Shown here: piece after piece, positions 55,233 to 63,122 of the stretch
Position numbering within the stretch: position 1 is the stretch's first letter
How the letters are laid out: every line of letters begins with the position of its first letter
NCBI GenBank assembly: GCA_016937155.1
Contig: JAFGWM010000025.1
Coordinates: 1 to 64,000, forward strand
Reading direction: 5' to 3'
DNA length: 64,000 bases
From: Deltaproteobacteria bacterium
GTDB taxonomy: Bacteria > Myxococcota_A > Polyangia > HGW-17
The notes under the pieces: model-generated
The model's input: the letters and a program-made list of their open reading frames with translations, nothing else
Databases searched by the model: none
Told to the model about the DNA's origin: nothing
Position numbers and translations under genes: made by a program

Positions 55233-56403
55233 GTTCGATGAGGATCGTTCGAGATTCCCCGAAAAAAATCCAGACGGTACCAATATTATAGATCTTGAAT
55301 CTGGACGTTTTACCCACCTGTGGCAGGGCCCTGTTCACCCCGGAATCACAGGTAATATGTCTCTCGAGCTTATTGTTCAGGGCGATGAGGTGATGAGCTG
55401 TAAAACACATGTGGGATACCTGCACAGAGGATTTGAAAAACTGATGGAACGCCGTAGATTCATTCAGTGCCTGCCAATCTGTGTGAGAATCTGTGTACCT
55501 GAACCTGATTTTAATGAATACTGCCTCTGTGCAACGGTGGAAGAACTGGCCGGAGTAGAGGTCCCCGATGCCGGGCAGTGGATGCGTACTCTACTTCTGG
55601 AAATGGCACGATTGCAGGGATATCTGATGTGGCTGGGAGGAATCTCCGGAGCTCTTGGAATGGGAATCATCGGACAATGGACGAATTATGGCCGGGATCT
55701 GATTCTCGATCGTTTTGAGGAAATAACCGGTGGCCGTGTTTATCATATGCATATGATGCCCGGTGGAGTCCGAAGTATGACTCCAGATGGTTTCAACCAG
55801 AGAATGGAAGAAAATCTCAGAGAAATTTCTGAAATTTTAAAAGATGTCCATAAAACAATGATTGAAAACACCGTATTCAGAACCAGAACAGTAGGAACCG
55901 GCTACATCGATCCGCTTATGGTAAATAAATATGGGATAACAGGACCAAATGCCAGAGCAGCAGGAATCCTCAGAGATGTTCGTATTGAGTATCCGTACCT
56001 GAGATACGGTGAGCTTGATTTTGAACCATACCTTGGAAAGGATTCCGATATCTTCACCAGAACACTGGTACGATATAATGATACACTTACCAGTGTGGAT
56101 CTCATAAGGCAGATTATGTCAAAAATGCCTTCAAAAGGTCCCTTTATGGCTGATATGCCCAATATGCTTCATTTTAAAATACCCAGGGGAGAAACCTATA
56201 TCCGTGCTGAATGCAGTCGTGGTGAATTCGGATATTACACTGTAACCGACGGTTCAGGTTACCCCAGACGAATTAATGCCCGTGGCCCCTCTTATACTCA
56301 TGGGGTTTCGCTGATTGAAAAACTTGGTATCAACGCAAATATTGCGGATGTTGCAGCACTGATGGTTTCGCTGCATATATATCCACCCGAGATAGAGAGG
56401 TAA
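55225..56403 (+). CDS. NuoD/MbhL-like catalytic subunit without NiFe ligands
   Basis: The ATG at 55225 has CCGGAGG 6 bases upstream and gives 392 residues; a second ATG 6 bases earlier lacks that spacing. It matches NuoD/HycE large subunits over HPGITGNMSLELIVQGDEV, VGYLHRGFEKLME and IEYPYLRYGELDF. At the place of the first hydrogenase motif it reads RICVPEPDF, so only one of the two Cys is kept. The second (DPCxxC) motif is absent: the end is MVSLHIYPPEIER. It cannot hold a NiFe center and is the catalytic subunit of a hydrogenase-related complex. Extra Cys at 82, 86, 90, 100 and 102 are unusual. Confidence 0.88.
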   Translation: MIKFDEDRSRFPEKNPDGTNIIDLESGRFTHLWQGPVHPGITGNMSLELIVQGDEVMSCKTHVGYLHRGFEKLMERRRFIQCLPICVRICVPEPDFNEYCLCATVEELAGVEVPDAGQWMRTLLLEMARLQGYLMWLGGISGALGMGIIGQWTNYGRDLILDRFEEITGGRVYHMHMMPGGVRSMTPDGFNQRMEENLREISEILKDVHKTMIENTVFRTRTVGTGYIDPLMVNKYGITGPNARAAGILRDVRIEYPYLRYGELDFEPYLGKDSDIFTRTLVRYNDTLTSVDLIRQIMSKMPSKGPFMADMPNMLHFKIPRGETYIRAECSRGEFGYYTVTDGSGYPRRINARGPSYTHGVSLIEKLGINANIADVAALMVSLHIYPPEIER

Positions 56404-56406
56404 CAA

Positions 56407-58197
56407 ATGGGAGTAAAGGATCTGCTCAGCCCTTTCATGGCATGGAAAAAAGTTGTTTCCGATCCGGTTACGATTACTGATCCGTTTTCCCGGGAGGCAG
56501 CTCCCCGCTACAGAGGGTTTCATAAAAATGAAATAACAACCTGCATCGGGTGCGGAACGTGTGAAGAAATCTGCATGAATAACGCTATAGATATGGTTCC
56601 AGTGGATGGAATTGAAACAAAGGACGGAGATAGCGGCCTTAGACCAAAAGTTGATTACGGCCGTTGCTGTTGGTGCGCCCTTTGCGTCGATGTCTGTACT
56701 ACAAGTTCTCTCACCATGTCCAACAAGTTCCGGTGGGTTGAAAGAGATGCTGACAATTTCCGGTTTGTCATTGGAGCTGAAGATAAATACTGGGATAATG
56801 CTGAATTAGGATACACTCGTGACCCTGATTACACACTCAACAGACCTGACCGGACTCATATGGGAGAACTGACTCCAGAAGAAAGAAGTGATTCATTCAT
56901 TGAAATGATCAAAGGGTTTTCCAAGGAAGAAGCAAGGCGTGAAGCTGACCGATGTATCGAATGCGGCCTTTGTGTTGCCACCTGCCCTGCTCATATGGGT
57001 ATCCCGCAGTATATCAAAGCCATTCGGGAAGATGATATGAAGGAAGGTCTTCGTATTCTTTATGAAACCAATCCTCTCCCGGAGATTTGCGGACGTGTCT
57101 GCACCCATAAATGCGAAAGCGTATGTGCAATGAATCATAAAGGAGATCCCATCTCCATCAGATGGCTAAAACGTTACATAGCTGACCAGATTCCTGAAGA
57201 AAGATATGCAGAAATTCTTGGAGGTGAAGTTGACGATAAATCCAATAAAACCGTTGGTATTATTGGTGCAGGGCCATCAGGACTGAGTGCCGCATATTAT
57301 CTGGCGAGAATGGGTCATGGAGTAACAGTCTATGAAGCCCTCGATAATGCCGGTGGAATGACACGCTACGGAATTCCGGAATACCGCCTTCCCTATGATC
57401 AGATTGATAAGGATGTTGCCTACATCCGCTCTCTTGGAGTTGAGTTCAAATTCAATACAAGAATTGGTGAACAGATAACACTTGAAGCTCTGCATGAGAA
57501 GCATGATGCAGTATTCGCCGGAACCGGTCTGCATCTTGGAAGGAGCACAAGAGTTGAAAATGTCGATCATCCCATGGTTTTCATGGCTGTTGATCTGCTC
57601 CGTCTGTTTACGATGGGAAAACCTATTCATGTGGGCAAAAAAATCCTTGTTATCGGTGGTGGTAACGTTGCCATGGATATTACCCGTACGTTAGCCAGAC
57701 TTCAGAATCAGAAATATGGTGAAGTTGATGTAACCACCACATGTCTTGAAACGGAAGAAACCATGCCGGCGGACTGTGAAGAAATTTATGAAGCCCGTGG
57801 AGAAAATGCTGTAATTAAACCCGGATGGGGTCCCAAAAAGATCGAACTGGATGGAGATGCAATCAAGGGACTGCACGCAGTTAAATGTCTGGCAATTTTC
57901 GATGAGAACAGAAATTTCAATCCCAGATTCGATGAAAATGAAAAATTCTTCTTCCCAGCTGACATGATCGTTGAAGCCATAGGTCAGGGAATGGATCTTT
58001 CGTGGACCGGATCCCTTAAGGAAACCATCAATTTTACCCAGAGAGGTAGAATTGAAGTTGATGAAACTTTTCAGTCATCTCTGCCATGGCTGTTTGTGGG
58101 AGGCGATATCATTCAGGGGCCAGATGTAATCCATGGAATTGCAAATGGGCAAAAGGCTGCCAAAGCCATTGACAACTACATGAGAACACTTCCCTGA
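56407..58197 (+). CDS. Fusion of NuoI-like ferredoxin subunit and GltD/NfnB-type NAD(P)H oxidoreductase
   Basis: The 596-residue protein starts with a NuoI/MbhN-like ferredoxin part with two 4Fe-4S motifs (Cys46/49/52/56 and Cys87/90/93/97). A GltD-type N-terminal part has two more Cys groups (183/186/189/193 and 228/232/236/240). An FAD loop GAGPSG (287-292) and a NAD(P) loop IGGGNVAMD near 412-424 follow, and the sequence ends VGGDIIQGPDVIHGIANGQKAA. GltD/NfnB subunits oxidise or reduce NAD(P)H. Fusion to the peripheral iron-sulfur subunit of a membrane complex would feed electrons from NAD(P)H straight into the Fe-S chain, or take them out. GAGAGG precedes the ATG. Confidence 0.88.
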   Translation: MGVKDLLSPFMAWKKVVSDPVTITDPFSREAAPRYRGFHKNEITTCIGCGTCEEICMNNAIDMVPVDGIETKDGDSGLRPKVDYGRCCWCALCVDVCTTSSLTMSNKFRWVERDADNFRFVIGAEDKYWDNAELGYTRDPDYTLNRPDRTHMGELTPEERSDSFIEMIKGFSKEEARREADRCIECGLCVATCPAHMGIPQYIKAIREDDMKEGLRILYETNPLPEICGRVCTHKCESVCAMNHKGDPISIRWLKRYIADQIPEERYAEILGGEVDDKSNKTVGIIGAGPSGLSAAYYLARMGHGVTVYEALDNAGGMTRYGIPEYRLPYDQIDKDVAYIRSLGVEFKFNTRIGEQITLEALHEKHDAVFAGTGLHLGRSTRVENVDHPMVFMAVDLLRLFTMGKPIHVGKKILVIGGGNVAMDITRTLARLQNQKYGEVDVTTTCLETEETMPADCEEIYEARGENAVIKPGWGPKKIELDGDAIKGLHAVKCLAIFDENRNFNPRFDENEKFFFPADMIVEAIGQGMDLSWTGSLKETINFTQRGRIEVDETFQSSLPWLFVGGDIIQGPDVIHGIANGQKAAKAIDNYMRTLP

Positions 58198-58226
58198 ACC
58201 CCATGTTTTTATTAAAATAATCAAAA

Positions 58227-59153
58227 TCAGTTCATAATTTTGCGGAGGGTGTCTTCCAGAACATCCAGCTGTTTGAATAAATCATGAATCACAAAGTTTC
58301 CATCCTTGAACTGAGGACTCTTCCAGAAAAATGAAAGCCATTCCTGTACACCAAACTTTCCAGCTCTCATTGCAAAATCAGTTAAAAGTGCCAGGTCCAG
58401 ACATACAGGTGCCGCAAGAATAGAGTCTCTGCACAGAAAATTGATTTTTATCTGCATTGGATAACCCATCCATCCCCTGATATCTATATTATCCCAACTT
58501 TCCTTGTTATCACCCCTTGGAGGATAATAATTTATTCGAACCTTATGGTAAAGATTTCCATAAAGTTCCGGAAACTCTTCAGAACTGAGAATGGATTCAA
58601 TAACACTCAGTTTGCTTTTTTCCTTGGTTTTAAAGGAATCCGGATCATCCAGTACCAGACCATCAAGATTTCCCAGTATATTTGATGAAAACCATCCGTC
58701 AACTCCAAGCATTCTGGCTCGCAGCCCGGGGGCAATTATTGTTTTCATCAGGGTCTGCCCTGTCTTAAAATCCTTTCCTCCAATGGCAACTTTCTTTTCA
58801 TGGGATAAAGACACCAAAGCAGGGATATCCACAGTAAGATTAGGAGCACCGTTTAAAAACGGAATATTTTTCATAATGGCTGCATATGCGTATATCATTG
58901 AGGGAGAAATTTTTTCATGGCTGTTTCTCAAACCTTCCTCAAAACTTTCAATACTCAGATGCACTTCACTCAATTGCGTAAAGACTTCCGTGGAGCCACA
59001 CCAGAGCATGACTGTTCTTGAAACCTCTTTTTCTTTCATAAACCTGTCGATGTCATCCATAACCATTTTCGCCAGTTCCATTTTGGATTCACCTGACTTA
59101 AGTTTCACAGGTTCAATATTTCTTACCCATGATTTATCAAATACACCATCCAT
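58227..59153 (-). CDS. C-terminal part of interrupted myo-inositol-1-phosphate synthase
   Basis: The 308 residues continue the synthase after an in-frame TAG at 59178-59180. Conserved parts are LWCGSTEVF, FLNGAPNLTVDIP, GGKDFKTGQTLMKT, LGVDGWFSSNILGNLDGL and GYPMQIKINFLCRDSILAAPVCLDL. The Lys/Asp residues of the catalytic GGDDFKSGQT-type loop are present. This annotated start is simply the first ATG eight codons after the stop; no ribosome-binding site is obvious. Confidence 0.75.
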   Translation of the reverse strand: MDGVFDKSWVRNIEPVKLKSGESKMELAKMVMDDIDRFMKEKEVSRTVMLWCGSTEVFTQLSEVHLSIESFEEGLRNSHEKISPSMIYAYAAIMKNIPFLNGAPNLTVDIPALVSLSHEKKVAIGGKDFKTGQTLMKTIIAPGLRARMLGVDGWFSSNILGNLDGLVLDDPDSFKTKEKSKLSVIESILSSEEFPELYGNLYHKVRINYYPPRGDNKESWDNIDIRGWMGYPMQIKINFLCRDSILAAPVCLDLALLTDFAMRAGKFGVQEWLSFFWKSPQFKDGNFVIHDLFKQLDVLEDTLRKIMN

Positions 59154-59177
59154 GGGTTTTATTAATTCAAGCTTTTC

Positions 59178-59528
59178 CTACATCTGCTCCAGAGTGGAAC
59201 CATCAATTACCGAGCTTTTCAGGGCCACTTCGTAAACATTTTTCCCGTGAACATCCCATCCGCCGAATTCAATATCTTCAAGATTTGCCAGGGGCAGATA
59301 TTCCCTGAAAAGAGGGTTTTTTACTTCCTGTCTGTCACCTGAAGAAATCCTTCCCATCTGTGTCAGACTACCAATGGGCTCAGCTATTTTCATTCTTGCC
59401 GCTTCAACCCCCGCAATAAGAGTAGTAGCCACTGCTCCCATTCCGGGAATAAGAATACCAAGTTTTCCTTCAGGCAGTGGTACTTTGGTCCTGTCATTCA
59501 TTTCTTTATCAGTTTTAATTCCGGTCAT
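59178..59528 (-). CDS. N-terminal part of interrupted myo-inositol-1-phosphate synthase
   Basis: The 116 residues form the NAD-binding start: ILIPGMGAVATTLIAGVEAAR and the conserved GGWDVHGKNVYEVA. The frame ends at TAG (59178-59180), and the same frame then runs on into the C-terminal part. In homologs this position is a coding residue in the linker between the two segments. AAGGAAAT precedes the ATG. With the stop suppressed, the gene would make a full L-myo-inositol-1-phosphate synthase of about 433 residues. Confidence 0.78.
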   Translation of the reverse strand: MTGIKTDKEMNDRTKVPLPEGKLGILIPGMGAVATTLIAGVEAARMKIAEPIGSLTQMGRISSGDRQEVKNPLFREYLPLANLEDIEFGGWDVHGKNVYEVALKSSVIDGSTLEQM

Positions 59529-59627
59529 TTTCGGGATTTCCTTCCTTATTCAATCAATCAGAATACATAAAGAATATACACCTAATTTGATGCAGGTTAA
59601 GAATAATCTGAAGATTGGTTTTTTTCG

Positions 59628-59637
59628 CCACATGTGG
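59628..59637. promoter_or_regulatory. Palindrome CCACATGTGG between synthase and PII-like gene
   Basis: A perfect 10-base palindrome lies in the 118-base gap. It might be an operator half-site, but the length is short and no second copy was found. Confidence 0.25.
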
Positions 59638-59646
59638 AGAAATCAC

Positions 59647-59958
59647 TCAGGTATGGTCCAGCACCGGAAGGGAAAATGCCTTTATCCCCTGTCCTGGAAC
59701 CTTTTCCCGTATTGTTTTAACAATTTTGAAGATAATTTCCTTTTCCGGCTTTTCACACATTACAGCCAGAACATGATTAGTGCCCGGCCACACATGATTA
59801 TCCATATGGGGATTGGAACTGCTTCCCTGGCCCTGAACCTGTTGCCATTTTGTAAAATACCTGATTGTCGCATCAGCTAGGTATTCCATAACTTCTGATT
59901 CCAGAGTGGATTTATAAACTAAAAGAACCATTAATAATTCATGATTTTCTTCGCACAT
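59647..59958 (-). CDS. PII-like signaling protein of the RND efflux operon
   Basis: The 103-residue protein has the PII-like ferredoxin-fold pattern: a short beta strand (LLMVLLVYKS), a helix, a central loop with HMDNHVWPGTNHVLAVMCE, and VKTIREKVPGQGIKAFSLPV at the end. It resembles DUF3240/PII-like proteins coded next to heavy-metal or multidrug RND pumps, thought to sense metals or nucleotides. It follows the RND permease by 14 bases on the same strand. The role is inferred from location and fold. Confidence 0.65.
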   Translation of the reverse strand: MCEENHELLMVLLVYKSTLESEVMEYLADATIRYFTKWQQVQGQGSSSNPHMDNHVWPGTNHVLAVMCEKPEKEIIFKIVKTIREKVPGQGIKAFSLPVLDHT

Positions 59959-59972
59959 TTTAAAGTACCCTT

Positions 59973-62900
59973 TTAAGCTGTTATTTCACTTAATTTACTT
60001 CTTTTTTTCTTTTCCTTACGGGCTTTTGCTCTTCGTTCGCTACCGCTCTCCATGGCAGTATACATAATAGGGACCAGGAAAAGAGTAACAAAGGTTGAAA
60101 CTGTGAGACCGCCTATTACCGCTGTGGACATAGCCACCCACATTTCACTTCCCTGACCGGTGGACATCGCAAGGGGAATCATGCCCACAATTGTTGTTAT
60201 TGTTGTCATTAAAACCGGTCTCAGACGGCTTCGGCCACCTTCTGTAACAGCATCAAGAATTGAATATCCTCTGGCTCTCAGAATTTTCATATAGTCAATC
60301 AGAACTATTCCGTTATTTACCACGATACCGACTAACATGATGAGACCAATGAAAGAAAGCATGGAAAGAGTCTGTCCCTTCATTACAAATGCCCATAGTG
60401 CTCCCATCATTGCAAATGGAATCGCCGTTATAATTATGAAAGGATCCCTCAGTGATTCAAACTGGGCAGCCATTACAAAATATACCAGAATAATTCCTAT
60501 TATTAATGCGATAAAGAGCATTCTGAAACTCTTCATCTGCTCCTCTCTTTCACCACTTAGTTTAACTGTAACTTCCGGAGGGGGCTTCAGAGAACTCAGC
60601 ATTGTATTCACATCCTCACTCACCGCTCCCAAATCTCTCCCTCTAATATCACCTGATACTTTGATGATTCTCTCCTCATTTTTTCTTTCAATTTTAAATG
60701 GACCAACACTCTGTTTGATTTTAGCTACGTTTCCCAGTTCAATGAAACTACCGCCCATAGTGGGAATTTTCAGCCGCATGAGATCCTTAAGACTGCTGCG
60801 ATCACTTTTTCTCATTCTCACAAGAATATCATATTCTTTACCTTCTTCTCTGAATTTACTTACTTTCGCACCATTGAATGCATTTCTCACACTTCGCCCT
60901 ATTGAGTACATACTGACCCCCATACGGGATGCCTTGTCTCTGTCGGTTTCAACGGAATACTCCGGCAAACCGTCCTTTTGGCTCACCACAACGTTGACAA
61001 TACCATTTATATTATTGAGCCTGTCTTCTATTGTTCTCGCAATATTGAGGGAAACCTCTTCATTGGAACCGTAAATTTCAATTTCTATAGGTTTTCCACC
61101 ACCCATGAGGAGTGAAGACATCATGTTGTTTGGTGCTATTTTGATTTTCGCCCCGGGAAACATAGTGGCAACTTCCTGAAAAGTATCACTTATTTCCTGA
61201 TCGGTTCTTTTTCTGTCTCCCTTGTTGATCAGTGAGATAAGTATCCGGCCCATGTTGTCACCGTATTCAGCTCCTCCCATGGATCCCGCCATCGCGCTGT
61301 CATCACTTTTCCCCCAGCTCCCTATTATTGCCTGTTTTTCCGGAACTTCCTTTTCTATTCTGGCCATAAGTTCTCTAACGTATTTACCTGTTTCCTCAGG
61401 TCTGGTTCCGGAAGGAAGTTCAATCGCAGCCTCAACAAATCCATTATCCGTAACTGGCATGTAATCGGTACCCATATATGGAATCAGGACAAGGGAAAGC
61501 ATTGCGGTTCCACCAATTACCGAAAAAGAAACCAGCTTATTGTTCAGGCAGATTTTCAGAAGAAAGAGATAACCACTTTCCAGTTTCAAAAAGGCCCACT
61601 CCGAGGAATTGTAGAGAATTTTAAAAATGCCCCAGGGTTTGGCCTTCCGAACCATCAGTGATGACAGTGTCGGAACAAGCACCAGAGCCACAATCAGTGA
61701 TGCTATCAGAGTTGCACATATTACAAATGCAAGCTGGGAAAAAAGTATCCCGATGATACCGCTGACGTATAGTATGGGAACAAATATAATAACAGTGGTC
61801 AGAGTACTGGCTATGATGGATCCCGCCACCTCACTTGAACCCTCCACTGCAGCTTCCGCCGGATTTGTACCTTTCTCAATATGGTGAACAATATTTTCAA
61901 GTATAACAATTCCGTTATCAACCACCATACCAATTGCGATGGAAAGTCCCATCAGAGAAATCATATTGAGTGTGTATCCCTTGATGTACATAAAGAGAAA
62001 CGTGACAATAAGGGATGTGGGAATTGTTATTCCAACGATAAATCCAGCCCTCAGACTTCTCAGGAAAAGCAATATGACCACAATTACAAAAAGAGCCCCG
62101 GTAATTACCACATTTGCAAGATTATCAATGGTGTTTTTAATATTCTCCGACATATCACGGATAATGTTGATTTTAATATCATCAGGGAGGGTCTTTTTGA
62201 TTATTTCAAGTTTCTCGAGAACTCTTTTCGCCACATCCACAGTGTTGGCATTTGACTGTTTATTGACGATCATCATCAATGCCACACCGGTGGATGTTTC
62301 ACTGAATAGCTCCTGCTCATTCGTTGAGAGTTTCACCTTCGCAACATCAGAAAGTCTTACGGCAGCGCCAGTGCGAGGATTCATACCAACTACCAGCTGC
62401 TCAATTTCCCTGATGGAAGTGAATTCCCCAGGGGAGCGCAACTGAAAGGATGTATGATTAATCTTGGCCTTACCGCCGGGAATTGTAAGGTTCGACGCGG
62501 AAATAATACCCTGAACTGTTTCCACGGAAATCTTCATTGCCTCCAGTCTGGCACTGTCCATATCCACCTGAATCTGCCGTTTAAGTCCACCCATAATCTG
62601 GACCTGACCGACACCATTTATTTTTTTCAACTGATCAACAATATTATCCTCTGCGAACTGCTGGAGAGATGGAAACTTTTCCGGTGTAGTCTCCACAGAG
62701 AAAATCAGTATTGGCATCATGGAAAAATCAAATTTAAAAAGAAACGGTTTTTCAGCATCCGATGGAAGATTTCTGGATGCGATATCCAGTTTATCCCTCA
62801 CATCATTTGTTGCATCTGAAAGTGATGTATCCCAGTCAAAGCTCAATGAAATAACAGATATATTCTCTTCGGATGAAGATGTTATTTTGTCAAGGCCGCT

Positions 62901-63122
62901 TACTGCACTGAGACCGTTTTCAAGAAGTTTGGTCACATTTGTTTCAACTTCTCTTGGTCCAGCTCCCGGATATGGTGTAATTACTGTGAGCATGGGAACA
63001 CTCAAATCCGGCATGAGATCCAGTTTCAGAAGATAAAAGGATAACCCTCCAAGTAATGTCAGGGACAAAAATACGATAATTGTAGCAAGGGGCCGTCTTA
63101 CACTCAAACCGGTGAGGTTCAT
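59973..63122 (-). CDS. RND-family efflux permease (HAE1-like)
   Basis: The 1049-residue permease has the full two-repeat RND layout. It starts MNLTGLSVRRPLATIIVFLSLT, and TM4 reads GMVVDNGIVILENI, keeping the first proton-relay Asp while the second is Asn. The later repeat carries LVGIVVNNGIVLIDYM. Its start overlaps the adaptor gene stop as ATGA. The C-terminal tail is Lys/Arg-rich. Substrate unknown. Confidence 0.92.
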   Translation of the reverse strand: MNLTGLSVRRPLATIIVFLSLTLLGGLSFYLLKLDLMPDLSVPMLTVITPYPGAGPREVETNVTKLLENGLSAVSGLDKITSSSEENISVISLSFDWDTSLSDATNDVRDKLDIASRNLPSDAEKPFLFKFDFSMMPILIFSVETTPEKFPSLQQFAEDNIVDQLKKINGVGQVQIMGGLKRQIQVDMDSARLEAMKISVETVQGIISASNLTIPGGKAKINHTSFQLRSPGEFTSIREIEQLVVGMNPRTGAAVRLSDVAKVKLSTNEQELFSETSTGVALMMIVNKQSNANTVDVAKRVLEKLEIIKKTLPDDIKINIIRDMSENIKNTIDNLANVVITGALFVIVVILLFLRSLRAGFIVGITIPTSLIVTFLFMYIKGYTLNMISLMGLSIAIGMVVDNGIVILENIVHHIEKGTNPAEAAVEGSSEVAGSIIASTLTTVIIFVPILYVSGIIGILFSQLAFVICATLIASLIVALVLVPTLSSLMVRKAKPWGIFKILYNSSEWAFLKLESGYLFLLKICLNNKLVSFSVIGGTAMLSLVLIPYMGTDYMPVTDNGFVEAAIELPSGTRPEETGKYVRELMARIEKEVPEKQAIIGSWGKSDDSAMAGSMGGAEYGDNMGRILISLINKGDRKRTDQEISDTFQEVATMFPGAKIKIAPNNMMSSLLMGGGKPIEIEIYGSNEEVSLNIARTIEDRLNNINGIVNVVVSQKDGLPEYSVETDRDKASRMGVSMYSIGRSVRNAFNGAKVSKFREEGKEYDILVRMRKSDRSSLKDLMRLKIPTMGGSFIELGNVAKIKQSVGPFKIERKNEERIIKVSGDIRGRDLGAVSEDVNTMLSSLKPPPEVTVKLSGEREEQMKSFRMLFIALIIGIILVYFVMAAQFESLRDPFIIITAIPFAMMGALWAFVMKGQTLSMLSFIGLIMLVGIVVNNGIVLIDYMKILRARGYSILDAVTEGGRSRLRPVLMTTITTIVGMIPLAMSTGQGSEMWVAMSTAVIGGLTVSTFVTLFLVPIMYTAMESGSERRAKARKEKKKRSKLSEITA

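Noticed and set aside
53126-56403. Group 4 NiFe hydrogenase
   Set aside because: The large subunit lacks the C-terminal CxxC and one Cys of the N-terminal motif, and no hyp maturation genes are seen.
32804-59528. Alternative genetic code explaining the in-frame TAA and TAG
   Set aside because: TAA, TAG and TGA end many intact genes in the window at expected lengths, and the two interrupted genes use different stop codons.
59628-59640. Terminator for the PII-like gene
   Set aside because: The CCACATGTGG palindrome is not followed by a T-run on the minus strand; the T-run lies on the wrong side.
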